A stretch of DNA of 64,000 nt from Brachynemurus nebulosus (lineage: Eukaryota > Arthropoda > Insecta > Neuroptera > Myrmeleontidae), in NCBI GenBank assembly GCA_035578155.1, contig JAPWDM010000016.1:12320608-12384607 (forward strand), in the 5' to 3' direction. The translations under genes were made by a program, and so were the position numbers. Below the pieces are notes generated by a model. It made no database searches, was not told the DNA's origin, and saw only the letters and a list, made by a program, of their open reading frames with translations. Every line of letters starts with the position of its first letter. Within the stretch, counting starts at the first letter, position 1. Below, piece by piece: positions 31,673-43,280 of this stretch.

Positions 31673-32139
31673 AGTGAATATCATTTTCGTATTCTAGGGA
31701 CCTTAAAACATATTTCTGATATGGTCTCGGGCTTAGGTCGCACCATGACACCTGGCGTAAAAGCTGAATTTCCAGTTTTGGAAATTCGCTAAAAAAAAAC
31801 CGAAATAAGAAACTGTTTTTGAAATATATTTTGTCTCGCATATCTTGAGAACAAATGATGTTATCATTTGTTTGATAAGGGTGGAGTCCCCACCCTTAGG
31901 TACAGAAGGCAAAGCCCCCGGTATGGTGCAAGGGGCAAAGCCTCTATCGGGGGCCCAGGGCAGAAGTTACCCGAAATGGAAAAAGAATTATTTATGTACA
32001 GTAGTCTCTAGTCTTTAAGGACACCCAATGGGAAGTTGACAGTGTGGGTAGACCTGTCCCCCAAATTTTTTTCATAATAATACAGTTGGCATATATGTAT
32101 TTAAAGAAACAAATGAATTAAATACTATCATTTATCACA

Positions 32140-32605
32140 AATGTAATACATATATGTAAGTAATTTAAAAAATGTTATTGATGTCATTTTTATTTTATTT
32201 ATAAAATAGAAATTTTGGATTTTTTTGGAATGAAAAATTATCTTCATAATAATAAAGGCCTTCCAATTCACTATATAAGGTCCTTTTTTAATATTTAACA
32301 ATAAAACACAATGGTAGTTGGCGGATAAGCATGGATAGGAATGCCCTCGTTCGAATTCTGTTGGCTTTTTTCCTGCTAACTGCTATCGGCATAAAATTGA
32401 AATTTACTGACATTCAGCCCTTAAAAACTTAAAACCTTTTTTAAAGCCATGATCAGCCGGACACTCATCATTAGTTTTTAAATCACCAAAATGACAAATA
32501 GCTTATAGACTTTCAATCACATTTAGATATCTTGAAGCTACCGAAGATGAAGGGAAAAATTCGACTTCCGTGATGGTGTCCCGCTGCTCACGGCGTTTTT
32601 TTTCT
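32140..32605 (+). repeat. R1 dispersed repeat, copy B
   Basis: Aligned along its length with 1-463. The antisense frame found open in other copies has a stop here, whereas the sense micro-ORF stays open. Confidence 0.8.
32331..32432 (+). CDS. R1 micro-ORF, copy B (33 aa)
   Basis: Same length and layout as the copy at 187-288: basic N-terminus, hydrophobic core LLAFFLLTAIG, polar tail IKLKFTDIQPLKT, TAA stop. Differences from copy A include conservative changes (V to A, V to L, E to D) and an FFLLPVF to FFLLTAI change, with the frame and stop retained. Confidence 0.4.
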   Translation: MDRNALVRILLAFFLLTAIGIKLKFTDIQPLKT

Positions 32606-32725
32606 TTTGGTTATATAGTGTCCGGATTTGCGCCGATATGTGGGATGAATCCGGACAGTGCTTTTTTTGCAATATAAATCATATTCGATCATACATGTGG
32701 GTGAAATCGGACATAAAAAGAAAAT

Positions 32726-32763
32726 ACCCCTGTCGTAGCATTTGCATAACATAGCGAATTTCG
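32726..32763 (+). repeat. Isolated K 5'-end fragment
   Basis: AATACCCCTGTCGTAGCATT followed by TGCATAACATAGCGAATTTC matches the K left terminus. Similarity stops directly after it. Confidence 0.7.
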
Positions 32764-32865
32764 AAATATTTGGCACTGGCGGATCTCATCTAAGACCTGT
32801 ATTTTAAACTATTTTTAAAAACCGTTGTGTAGTTTTCTATGCCGCATTTGCATCCGCAGGACAGT

Positions 32866-33145
32866 TGTGGATCTCAGATAACATACTGTACTCATCTAAA
32901 ATAGTTTACCTCTGCAATAGTGAAAAATTTTCAAAATCGGTCAGTTATTTTATTTTTGACACTTCTGGGTCCCATGGACTTTGACGGACCTTACATAACG
33001 TAATCTATAACTATCTAAAATAGTTTAGCTCTCTAACAGAGAAAAAATTTTCAAAATCGGTCTGTTAGTTTATTCTTGGCGCTTAAAAGATCCCAGGACT
33101 CTGACCGACCTCATACAACATATAAGCTAAATCCATCTAAAATAA
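32866..33145. repeat. Degenerate tandem repeat, about 119-bp period
   Basis: About 2.3 units, each with CATCTAAAATAGTTTA (near 32893, 33012 and, partially, 33133) and TTTTCAAAATCGGTC (near 32927 and 33047), followed by GACYGACCT-type phrases. Confidence 0.7.
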
Positions 33146-35690
33146 ATAAAGCCGTTTCCAAGCAAAAAGGATATACATATATACAAAGATTGCTCGCTTA
33201 ATAGTACCTATAACATAGAATTAGCAAAAATTTTGTAAATTTTTTTGAATAGCACGCAGCCAATATTACTTAATGGATTGGTGAAGTGTCTATCATTAAT
33301 GGATCATCCCAGAGATGGTACAGCGGAGCTTAAATTTTGAAATTCGTTTTCGTTTTAGAATTACGGGTTTTCAAAGTTCAAATTTTTTTAGAGAAATTAA
33401 ACCTAATGTAAAATTTTTTATTCATTTCTATAACGAATAAACAACTAATATCAGATAATTGTATTATTATTTAAATGGAAACAAGATACGATTTTGTACA
33501 GAATTTCGGAATATCTACACGGAGGGAAAAATCATATAATTTTTGTAGATAAAATTTCAGAAAAATTACCATTCTCTCTTATAATGCGTGCGCGATCGAC
33601 GACCAAAGTAAAAAATATATTATAGCATGGTAAAATTTAATGTGCTAACACTAATAAGATCGTGAGTTCGGTACCGGCCGGGGGAGATACATCATCATCA
33701 GAACTACCATACCGCACCAATCATCTATAAGCATATCAACACCAAAAAGCAATAGTACAACATATATATACCAAACGATGCATATCACCTTAGTTGTGGC
33801 GCATCTAAACAATAGAAAAAAAAATGTGCTGATACAACTTCTATCACACTCTTATGCATATATGTTATAGTTTAATTTTTGTTGTCGTACTCTTTCATTT
33901 GTGCATCTGACCCGCAACCTTATGTTGCTTGGGCTGTACCTGTAAAAACTTTGAAGATGCCCGATCTTTTCCGACGTTCGATTCTTTATGATGCATACAA
34001 AAATGATTGGCAACAATATATTCTAATACTGAAGATAGTGAAGTAACAAAATTGACAAATTTTCCCTCAGATGTTAGTGGGTTTCCGAAAAAAGATGAAA
34101 ATGTTATTAAAATTCTCCACCAGAACCTCGGTTCCCCAAGAAAGGATGAAAATTGAAGTATTCCTAAAACTATTATTACGAGTATCTACAGAAAGGTCTC
34201 AAAGCTAAGCGTGAAAATTGGCTGTTCTATTGAAATATGAATATGATTACCTTAGAGTAAAAATATCTATATCGGGTGGGAAAATAGTAGATTAAGTCCG
34301 AACCCGGAGAGCGTCATCTGGATTACTTGAAGAACGGGTTGACTTTTTGAAAACGGGTGGATATAAAGAATTTTTTTTTACAGAATTAGAAATTAACGTA
34401 AGTAGCATTGAGACAATGTAACTTTATTTCGGTTCTCGGAGTAAAAACCGAAAACACGACTAAAATTGATAAATCGGACGGATGTGTAATTCAGAGGAAT
34501 TTGACAGTTTTTCTCAGGATTGGGAGCGGATGGGACACAGATATACTAGACTGATAACTAGCTATCTCATACGGCCTAACCCAGTGTCGCCAAAAAAAAG
34601 ATGGAAAATCCCAACCACAGAGGACAGAGACCCCGCAACTATCTCTTTTCTGAAATCACGAGTGTGTACTTCTGTGCTCATTAGGCTTCTTAGTTGTCAG
34701 TTTGTCAGTAGCAGTCGATGATTGAAGATCAACAACACGATAATGGACTTGATTGTTGTTGGTATTGTTACATCGGTTACATCCCCTAGTACATGCGTGT
34801 GGTGTCTGACCCACGTGACCGCCCCTATTATGTGCGTTACTCACACAAATACACAAAATCGCACTAATACAATGTAAACCCAGTGTGTGTATACAACATA
34901 TTGTCTATCTCTTACATGTTACACTGGTTCCAATAGTGTAGGCATAGATATGTTGTCTCTATTACTCTATGATCCCAACCAATATGTTATATACATATTC
35001 AGAGTTTGTGCTTTTGTGTGTAGTGTAGTGGATATTAGTATGTGCGATTGTTCCTATGTACCTGCTGCGGGCACATACATATGTACTGTAGAACTGCAGT
35101 ATGTATGTATCTAGTAACAATGACCTAACCACGGCCTAAAAATCAGTAACCACAACTTAACAATGCATGTTTGCTCTTGCAGAGCTGATGCACGACTAAT
35201 CACCTTGAGCTGTGACAAACCAAAAAATAACTCCAAGAGAGCTACACAATTTTGAATTTATGGCAATAACCTGTTGATGTTGACGCGCAAAAGAAGCTAC
35301 TTTGAATATCTTTGAATTTCTATATTTTTTTTTTTTTTTTTGGTTTTTTTCCCTTTATTTGTCTCTTTCTTTATGTTTTATTATAAATTGTATTATTATT
35401 TTTTTTCTAAAAAAAAATTTTATTTTGGTTTTCTTCTAATGTTCTGTAGGGTGGGAATTTAAAAATAATTTTTAGAATGACTGAGAATGGGATCAAAAAT
35501 TTACTTTTGACGACATTTCTACTTAAGAGTCTGTTGGCGAACGAAATCAATCATTACAAATATTTCGTACCGAATTTTGGAGTATCTGATCTAAAATTAA
35601 TTGGAGTTATAATTCTGATAACTTTACAGAGATGAAACCGCAGATCACAGGTATACAATATATAAATGTATTATATATTATACTAGCTGT
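33146..35690. other. No gene supported; possible SINE remnant near 33640-33830
   Basis: GAGTTCGGTACCGGCCGGG near 33663 resembles a diverged RNA polymerase III B box followed by a SINE body, but no convincing A box precedes it. The rest has only short unremarkable frames and an oligo-T/AT stretch at 35320-35440. Confidence 0.35.
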
Positions 35691-36302
35691 GGCCCATGGT
35701 TTCACCCACGTAAAATTATCTTAATCATTGGTCAAATGATTAGATCAATTTTAAATTAGATATTCGGAAATTCTGTACATTAATTATTTATAATGCCTGG
35801 CTCCGCTCGTCAAACGACTCTTAAGTAACAATCTTCATATTTTAATAGCATGGCTAATTTCCGCACCTTTATGTACCTAAATACCTGTATCAATAGCTAG
35901 TTTTAGGAGTATTTCCATTTTGGCCTTGCTTGGGGCACCAAGACAGTAGGGGACAATTTTAATATCACAATTAATTTGGGGCTTATTTGGTGGCCTTGAT
36001 GGACAATTCTGACCCCCAGGTTCATTCAAATTTGATATTCTAAAATCCTGAGCATAATTCTCGCCTAATAACCCTAAATTAACCATATTCATATTTCCAT
36101 AGCATATTTAATTTTCATAAAATATTGTCAAAATCCAACCGTTTAATCTTAATCCTATTAGATAGTGCTGGGGGTTAATTTTGAATTCACTTTGCATTTA
36201 AATTAAATATTCTAAATGTCTTTATAAAATCAGTTTCTTCTAGTGTTCCGCTCCGTTCGTCCAATGATCTTAAAATAGATATATATGCATGTTTATAGTG
36301 TA

Positions 36303-36623
36303 CAGTGAAAACTCGATATTTCGTCACTCTGTAACTCATCATATTCTATAACAATTCGTCGCTCCTAAAAAAATGTACGTAGTGTAGTTGTTTGTCTAAT
36401 TAACTTTTGAAATTTAAATAGAAAAAAATTAAAATGTGTCGTACCTAGTTGTAAAAAACAAAGAAATACTCAAAATAAAGGGATATCTTTCTTTAAATAA
36501 GTAAAAATATTTAGTTAATTTTTCTCTTTATTTTTCATTTTCAGACATATTTCATAATTCGTCTATTTCTGTAATTCATCGCCCCTTCGGTCTTGAGCAT
36601 GATGAATTGTCGAGTTTCTACTG
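36303..36623 (+). mobile_element. Tigger/pogo-like MITE, 321 bp, TA target duplication
   Basis: Ends CAGTGAAAACTCGATATTTC and GTCGAGTTTCTACTG form imperfect terminal inverted repeats of the Tigger type (CAGTRRAAACTCGA). TA dinucleotides flank both ends (36301-36302 and 36624-36625). The interior retains a short piece of a THAP zinc finger (36423-36500). Confidence 0.82.
36423..36500 (+). pseudogene. THAP zinc-finger fragment inside a Tigger-like MITE
   Basis: The frame reads KCVVPSCKKQRNTQNKGISF and then FK before a TAA. The C-x4-C pair, the basic spacer and the GxSFF-type end match the first part of a THAP DNA-binding domain (C2CH zinc finger) found in P-type transposases and some host regulators. 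The rest of the domain is missing. No ATG precedes it in frame. It looks like a coding remnant of a larger parent element. Confidence 0.6.
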
Positions 36624-37590
36624 TAGGTATTTAATTTTCATGCCTTGAGACTTTCTGTGGACACCCATATTGATAACTTTAGAAGCATTTGAATTTCGAA
36701 ACTTTTTTGAAGTTTGAGTGTTTTGGAGAACGTTTCTGAACCTGCATTAATCATCCAGCCATTAATTTATTGCGTTTTATATTACTCCAGAATCCTAGGC
36801 AATAATTTTAATCTCACTTAATTTTTTCAAAATATCAATATTGTTTAAGTAAAATTTAGTTAAGCTTCGCCGTCTTTTTTAGACCATTTTTGGGTCCTCA
36901 GCGCCCTAGGGGGTCATTTCAACTTCACATTCGTTTATTTCATGACCTCAGTAATGTTTTAGAAAAAGGTCAAGATCCATCCATTCTAGAAAGCTTTCAT
37001 TTTTTAGGATTTCAATACTATTTCAGCAAAATCTGGTAGAGATTCGTCCAGCCGTTTACTTTAGAATAGTCTATATTAGAATATAGGCTATCACGTATCC
37101 ACCAGTGAACCAATTTTTGAAAGTTGCTCTGCTCGTCAAACGACTCCAGCGTAGCCGTATTCTTATGTCAGAAATATAGGTACCTAATTTCAACAACTTG
37201 TGACTTTTCTGTAGACAATCATACTTATTTAGATTTTTAGGAGTGGAGTACTTTTGGTCATTAATTTTTGTGTAATTTTTGTTGCTTCAGACTCCTTTTA
37301 AACTGACGTTTATTTATTCCGAGATTTTAAAAGGGTTTGTGTAACATTTAGTCAAAATTCATCAAAACCATTATTTGAATTTTTTGAAAATAGTATTTTG
37401 TACAGTAAATAAGTAATTTAATAGTAGACATAGGTAAAAATATTTTAGGTGGTATTTATAGAAATATTTATTAATACTTAAAAATTACAAAAATTATTTT
37501 TTTCCAAACACTTAGCAACAATTTAAAAATTGTATAAAATTGTACTATGCCTACTTGCATATTAAGTATTATATTATGAAAATAATTTAG

Positions 37591-37810
37591 TTATTTCAAA
37601 TCCTATGTGAGTAATGTGGAATCTCTAAAAGGCACACTTTGAATGCTAACTCGACACATATACCAAATTTCAGCCCTCTAAGTTTATTTAGAGTCTCTAG
37701 GTGTGTCAGAACCACTAAAAAGTACGAAAAGCCATCTTTAGCGTAAAAATGATGGGATTAATATTATAGATAATTCGCTTAGATACTATATTCAACTGGT
37801 TTGGAAAAGT
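37591..37810 (+). repeat. P-family fragment
   Basis: AAATTTCAGCCCTCTAAGTT near 37667, with the neighbouring GAGTCTCTAGGTGTGTCAGA and a KCGTAAAAATGATGGG-like phrase, matches one tandem unit of the P family. Confidence 0.6.
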
Positions 37811-38799
37811 ATCATCATTTTAATCCTAAACTACAGTCAAAAAGTAACAAGACTGCGCATTCCGGATAGGAAGGGACTTTTTTTGAAAATTCAGAAGTAT
37901 TTGTTATGTATCGTAAAACTAAACTTCCGGAACTATGCATATTGTAGATCGATAATGATTAATCGGTGGTTTCCGTAACCGTGAGTCTAATAAAAATGCT
38001 CATTTTTATAATTTTTTGTAATTTTTTATAGATACCTACAATTTATTGACGAAAAGTAAATATTAAAACTTTCGGGAGAAAAATAACTTTTCGGAAGTAA
38101 AAATACATCTTAGCCTTTTTATAGAGTATTTCTTGTTGTTAGTAAATAATTTCACCTACTCAATACACCATTTCACTGTAGTTAAAAAATCGGGTTTTGT
38201 CCGAGTCTGATATTTCTCGCCATTTATCTGTTATGCCATTTGCTATTACTTATTGGCCTTACAAGGAAATGCACCCAGAGCAGAGTGAAATTCGCGATTT
38301 TAATGAAACTTCGCTGGTGTGTAGAATAGACAAAAATAAGGGACCTGTGTTTTTTTTATTGGCCATTTTCCACGTTTACGGCGTGAAAGCAGCTCCTAAA
38401 GTTGGGAGTTCAAATCGTATTTCTTAAGATATCTCGAAAACTATAAGAGATAGAGGAAAACTTTAAACTGACGAAATGTTACTCTTTGAAAGACCTAATC
38501 ACCTGTATAGGTTAAACATACCTGGTTTAACTTTTTTTTGTATGTTTTGTAGGTGTCAATCCCATTTCCCAAATCGCAAAACTTATTACAAAGCACCTGA
38601 AAAGTAAACCAAAGCGATTACTGCTTCTTGTGGAGCATTCATTAACACAGGCACACCAGAAATCTGTAATTTTCGGAACAATAGGTACAAAAAATATGGA
38701 ATATGAGTAACCAAATATACACATGGCTAAATTACCAATTAAGTAAGTACTGAAAAATACATGAATTATTTTCGGAAAGTAAAAATTTACATTTTCATG
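37811..38799. other. No gene supported
   Basis: A plus-strand frame at 38197-38427 contains no known motif. The phrase ATATCTCGAAAACTATAAGA near 38433 is shared with the foldback arm at 41230, suggesting related noncoding repeats. Confidence 0.45.
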
Positions 38800-39175
38800 A
38801 TAAAAGAACATGATTTTTCTTGTTTTTTAGCAGTTTCGTTCTGGTCAAAATCTCCCCAAATAAACCTAGAGGGCTGAAATTTTGTGTACAGGTTAAGCTA
38901 ATAGCCAGACACTGTTTTTTGGGAGTTTCAACTTTTTACCCTTACCCCCACGATTTTTACGCCAATATTTCCTTAATTTTTTTGCTTGTTTTCTAACACG
39001 TCTAGAGACTCTCTAAGGAAACCTAGAGGGCTGAAATTTTGTACGTGTATTCAGTTAGTATCCAGCTAGTACCTTTTAGGGAGTTCACATTACTTTTCCC
39101 CCCACTTCTCCCATTTTTACATCAGAGTTGAATGCTATTGTTAAATGTGTTTTAAATGCATTATTTTTATTCTAA
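38800..39175 (-). repeat. P-family partial copy (minus)
   Basis: Inverted relative to 39780-40880. It contains two to three tandem units (AGGGCTGAAATTTTG near 38871 and 39030). Together with the plus copy it flanks R1 copy C almost symmetrically: GTAGGCGAATAGTAATTTTA at 39182 mirrors 39735-39756. Confidence 0.75.
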
Positions 39176-39204
39176 ATACAAGTAGGCGAATAGTAATTTT
39201 ATAA

Positions 39205-39670
39205 AATTTAAAAAACGCCGTGAGCAGCGGAGCCCCACCACGGAAGTCGAATTTTTCCTTTCATGTTCGGTATTGAGTGTCTACAAGCGAAATATAATTG
39301 AAAGTCCACAAGCGATTTGTAATTTTGGTGGTTTCAAAACTGATGATGAGTGTCCGGTTGATCGGGGCTTTAAAAAAAGGTTTTAAGTTTTTAAGGGCTG
39401 AATCTCAGTAAATTTCAATTTTGTGCCGATAGCAGTTAACAGGGAAAAAGCCAACACAATTCGTACGAGGGCATTTCTATCCATGCTTATCCGCCAATTG
39501 CCTTTGTGATTTATTTTTAAATGTTAAAAAAGGAACTTAAATAGTAAACTGGAAGGCTTTTCGAAGATATTTTTTCTTTCCAAAAAAATCCAAAATTTCT
39601 ATTTTATAAATAATAAAAATCCAAAATTCCTAATTTATAAATAAACAGTGACTTTAATAACATTTTCAAA
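39205..39670 (-). repeat. R1 dispersed repeat, copy C
   Basis: Starts ACGCCGTGAGCAGCGGAGCC and ends with AAACAGTGACTTTAATAACA; close to copy D at 52230-52690. It sits between inverted P copies. The antisense frame (plus strand, 39186-39386) is open but has no ATG. Its stop overlaps the micro-ORF stop tail to tail. Confidence 0.85.
39383..39484 (-). CDS. R1 micro-ORF, copy C (33 aa)
   Basis: ATG at 39484, TAA at 39385-39383. Hydrophobic core IVLAFSLLTAIG, then TKLKFTEIQPLKT. Same length as the other three copies. Initiation context AGCATGG. Confidence 0.4.
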   Translation of the reverse strand: MDRNALVRIVLAFSLLTAIGTKLKFTEIQPLKT

Positions 39671-39779
39671 CTACTTAATATGTATGTATTTCATTTGTTA
39701 AAAAATTGTATTCACTTTTTTTAAATTTTTTAAAATTACTACTCGCCTACTTGTATTTAGAATAAAAGTAATGCATTTA

Positions 39780-40709
39780 AAACACATTTAACAACAGCAT
39801 TCAGTTCTGATATCAAAATGGGAGAAGTGGGGGGAAAAGTAATGTGGACTCCCTAAAAGGTACTAGCTGGATACTAACTGAATACACGTACAAAATTTCA
39901 GCCCTCTAGGTTTCCTTAGAGAGTCTCTAGACGTGTTAGAAAACAAGCAAAAAAATTAAGGAAATATTGGCGTAAAAATCGTGGGGGTAAGGGTAAAAAG
40001 TTGAAACTCCCAAAAAACAGTGTCTGGCTATTAGCTTAACCTGTACACAAAATTTCAGCCCTCTAGGTTTATTTGGGGAGTTTTTAACCAGAACGAAACT
40101 GTTAAAAAACAAGAAAAATCATGTTCTTTTGGGTATAAAAATGGTGGGGGTAGGGATTAAAAGTCGAGACCCCCAAAAGGCACCCCCTTGATACTAACTC
40201 AATCTGAATACAAAATTTTAGCCCTATAGGTTTATTTGGGTGACCTGTGCGAGTGGTACAAACTTCGAAAACGTCGAAAATGCATGAAATTGTAGCTTAA
40301 AAATGAGGGGGGTGGGGGTAAAATATTAAAACCTCCAAAAAGCACAACCTAGGTACGAACTTTATCAACACACCAAATTTCAAGCCTCTACGTTAATTCT
40401 GGGGGGCTGGGGGCCTGTTAGATCCAGCGAAAATCGTTTTTCCCCCCTCTACTCCCACCAAATCATCCTAGGAAGGTGAATTTCGGATATGTTGTAGATA
40501 ATTGACCGAAACATTATCTAAAAACGGTTTGGAAAAGTTTTATTGCTTTTCCGACCCCCACCACCCCCTTAAAGGTCGGGTCAGAAAAAAAATTTGCCCA
40601 AAATTTGACCCCACTTTGATAGTATGAGGTGCCTCGAAAATGAGCCCCATTTACCAAATTTCATCTGTTAACTTCCATAGGGGGGCCCTACACAAATTAA
40701 AGAGGGCGG

Positions 40710-40777
<68 letters not shown>

Positions 40778-40880
40778 GGGTCCGAAAACGGATAGCGCCC
40801 CTACTCTCGCCTCTCACCGTTCTTGTCGTATAGACTGTATAAGTCTAATTTTTTCAAGGAAAAATTCGACTAAAAATTTT
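39780..40880 (+). mobile_element. P-family repeat, copy 4
   Basis: Body of degenerate repeats of about 160 bp, each containing AAATTTCAGCCCTCTAGGTT (starts near 39892, 40050, 40214 and 40375). It then has a GGGGGGCCCTACACA block, (TA)n (40713-40776) and the terminal block GGTCCGAAAACGGATAGCGC ... CTAATTTTTTCAAGG. Copies at 52800-54075 and 25812-27250 have the same plan. No coding region survives. Confidence 0.8.
40713..40776. repeat. (TA)n microsatellite
   Basis: A TA tract of about 64 bp at the conserved position between P body and terminal block. Confidence 0.95.
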
Positions 40881-41068
40881 TTACCTTAAAATGTCAATAA
40901 AAACATATTAAAAATTCAAAACTGTTCATATGTTCTCTTTAAAAAAAAAAAAAAAAGCGCCTAAAAATAAGCATGAAAAACAGCGACCAGACTACTACCT
41001 TAATGTTGCTACCACGAGACCAAGATACTCTTCAACTGAAAAATTCATTGATATATGCATATGAACTT

Positions 41069-42545
41069 AAGGAAAGGTTCCCAGCTATCTGCCTCCGATT
41101 TCAATGCCGCTGAAATATGTTATTCTACGTCGAAATCTAAAGCACGCGTATTTTTTTTATCGGCGGAAAAACGGTTTGAAGGGGTGAAATCGCTCTTCAA
41201 AAATTGGGGTAAAAATTTAATTTTTCAAATATCTCGAAAACAGTAAGAGATAGAGGAAAAGTTTAAATTGTTGATATTGTTCTTTTTTAAAGAGCTATCT
41301 ATTAATATGCAATTTGTTCAAATTACATCAACAGGGGTGGTTGCGGGTTAAAATTTGGTGGTTAATTTTACAAAAAGGGAGTGAAAAATAAACAATATAA
41401 AAATTTTGTTTACAGATTTGAAATCTACGTCAAAAAATCTAATTGACCTGTTTTTGCTCAATGTTCTAATATTAAGTCTAGGGGTAGTTAACTAGGGGGT
41501 GTCAATAGTCGTACTACTTGGGTAGTTCAAGAAGTTCTTCTTCACGAAAAATAGTTTAAGACAATTAGAATAACGTAGAAATGAAATTTTCGAATTCAAA
41601 ATTCAGTTTGAGCAACACTAGAGAGGGGGTGAGTCACCCTCTTAAATTAAATACTAGTTTACATACACTAATTTTTGCTATTAGCATACTGACAGTGGTT
41701 AATAATGTCATAATAAGTGGTTCTGAAGTTGGACTATCGTACGTAAGGGTTTTATTAGGTTTGGTTTTTAATGGATATTATCGTTCTCGTTATCGAAAAT
41801 TATCGATACCGAAAATAACCATATTTTCAAAATGAATGGAAACCTAATAAAAACCTTACATACGATAGTCCGACTTCAGAACCACTTATTGTGACATTGT
41901 TACCTACTGTCAGTGTGTTAATAGCAAAAATTGGTGTATGTAAACTAGTATGTAATTTAAGAGGGTGACTCACCGCCTCTCCAATGTTGCTGAAACTGAA
42001 TTTTGAATTCCAGAATTTCATTTCTACGTTATTCTAATTGTCTTAAGCTATTTTTCGTGAAGAAGAACTTCTTGAACTACCCAAGTAGTACGACTATTTG
42101 ACACAGACACCCCCTAGTTAACTACCCCTAGACTTAATATTAGGACATTGAACAAAAACAGGTCAATTAGATTTTTTGACTTAGATTTCAAATCTGTAAA
42201 CAAAATTTTTATATTGTTTATTTTTCACTCCCTTTTTGGAAAATTAACCCCCAAATTTTAACCCGCAACCACCCCTGTTGATGTAATTTGAACAAATTGC
42301 ATATTAATAGATAGCTCTTTAAAAAAGAACAATATCAACAATTTAAACTTTTCCTCTATCTCTTACTGTTTTCGAGATATTTGAAAAATTAAATTTTTAC
42401 CCCAATTTTTGAAGGGCAATTTCATCCCTTCAAACCGTTTTTCTGCCGATAAAAAAAATACGTGTCCCTTAGATTTCGACGTAGAATAAATAACATATTT
42501 CAGCGGCATTGAAATCGGAGGCGGACACCTGGCAACGTTTCCTTG
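41069..42545. mobile_element. Foldback element with about 700-bp arms
   Basis: The left arm (41069-41762) and right arm (41840-42545) are inverted copies at roughly 95% by eye, with a 77-bp loop that contains ATTATCGATACCGAAAATAA. Ends read AAGGAAAGGTTCCCAG and GCAACGTTTCCTTG. The arm frames at 41581-41835 and 41827-42021 are mirror images, not genes. No transposase. Confidence 0.88.
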
Positions 42546-43272
42546 TTAGTACATAGTTTCTAAGGTAACGTATCTAACTAAGAGTAACAACTTACAGAAG
42601 TAATTATTTATGAAGAAAGCTGATAGTTCATTGTCCACTTGAAAGTACTTTCAATAACTTTAACACTTTGGAAGACTGTCTGTTAGTAGTCTCTCCAACA
42701 GTGCTCTCAAAATCTTATATAATGGTCGACAGTTGATGTTAAATTTTGATTAAGAGAGGTTAATAAAATTTTTACTTCCTATATTCGTTAAATAGAGTTG
42801 TAGGGCAGAAAAATTTGCTAAAAAAAGAAACAATTGTTCCAAAAATTTTTCTGAGGATTTCTCAAATTATCCAATTTATGTTGGATTTCTTATGCAATAC
42901 CTACATATTTTGTTTTTATGAGCAGTTTTTGTAATTTTTAGATTTTGATTTTTTTTAAATGTATTTTATTAAATTTGTAGCTTTTTTTTACTTCACTTCT
43001 TCGTATCCATTTTAAATTAATTTCACTAATTCTGATATTTCAATTTTAAATGTTCAATTTAACAGATTTTTATTAAAGGATTTATAAAGATATCTGTCTA
43101 CATAATAATAATTTATTATGACAAATTATCGCAAGTAAAAACAACATACAAAATTAATGTAAATATAGCTGAGAGTGCTATCAGAATATGAACGTGTTTC
43201 GAATTTCGAGAGTAACTGTTGCAGAAATGAGTTTATGCTTGTCCACTTGAGAGAATTAGAAACTTGTCTACA
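42546..43272. other. AT-rich spacer, no gene seen
   Basis: No motif, no supported reading frame. Confidence 0.5.
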
Positions 43273-43280
43273 CTTCGAGC

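Larger units (their letters stand above)
27682..31792 (+). mobile_element. Long K-type element, left copy (about 4.1 kb)
   Basis: It begins AATACCCCTGTCGCAGCATC and ends with the hairpin GAATTTCC-agtttt-GGAAATTC (31766-31787) before GCTAA. It is duplicated in inverted orientation at 43913-47616 with high identity. The interior contains three degenerate tandem repeats (28211-28622), a (CAGA)n run, a poly-T tract (29641-29666), short frames with no recognisable domain and, near the end, the 3' half seen in short K elements with a (TA)n tract. A segment of about 417 bp (29854-30270) is absent from the right copy. No transposase, RepHel or RT motif was recognised. Confidence 0.8.
35691..37590 (-). 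repeat. Degenerate retroposon-like tandem block
   Basis: Begins ACTAGCTGTGGCCCATGGTT, the reverse-strand counterpart of the tail at 2215-2241. Three or more diverged units follow, marked by CTCCGCTCGTCAAACGACTC (35804), GCTCCGTTCGTCCAATGATC (36250) and CTCTGCTCGTCAAACGACTC (37128). The second unit is interrupted by a Tigger-like MITE (36303-36623). No coding region. Confidence 0.5.
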
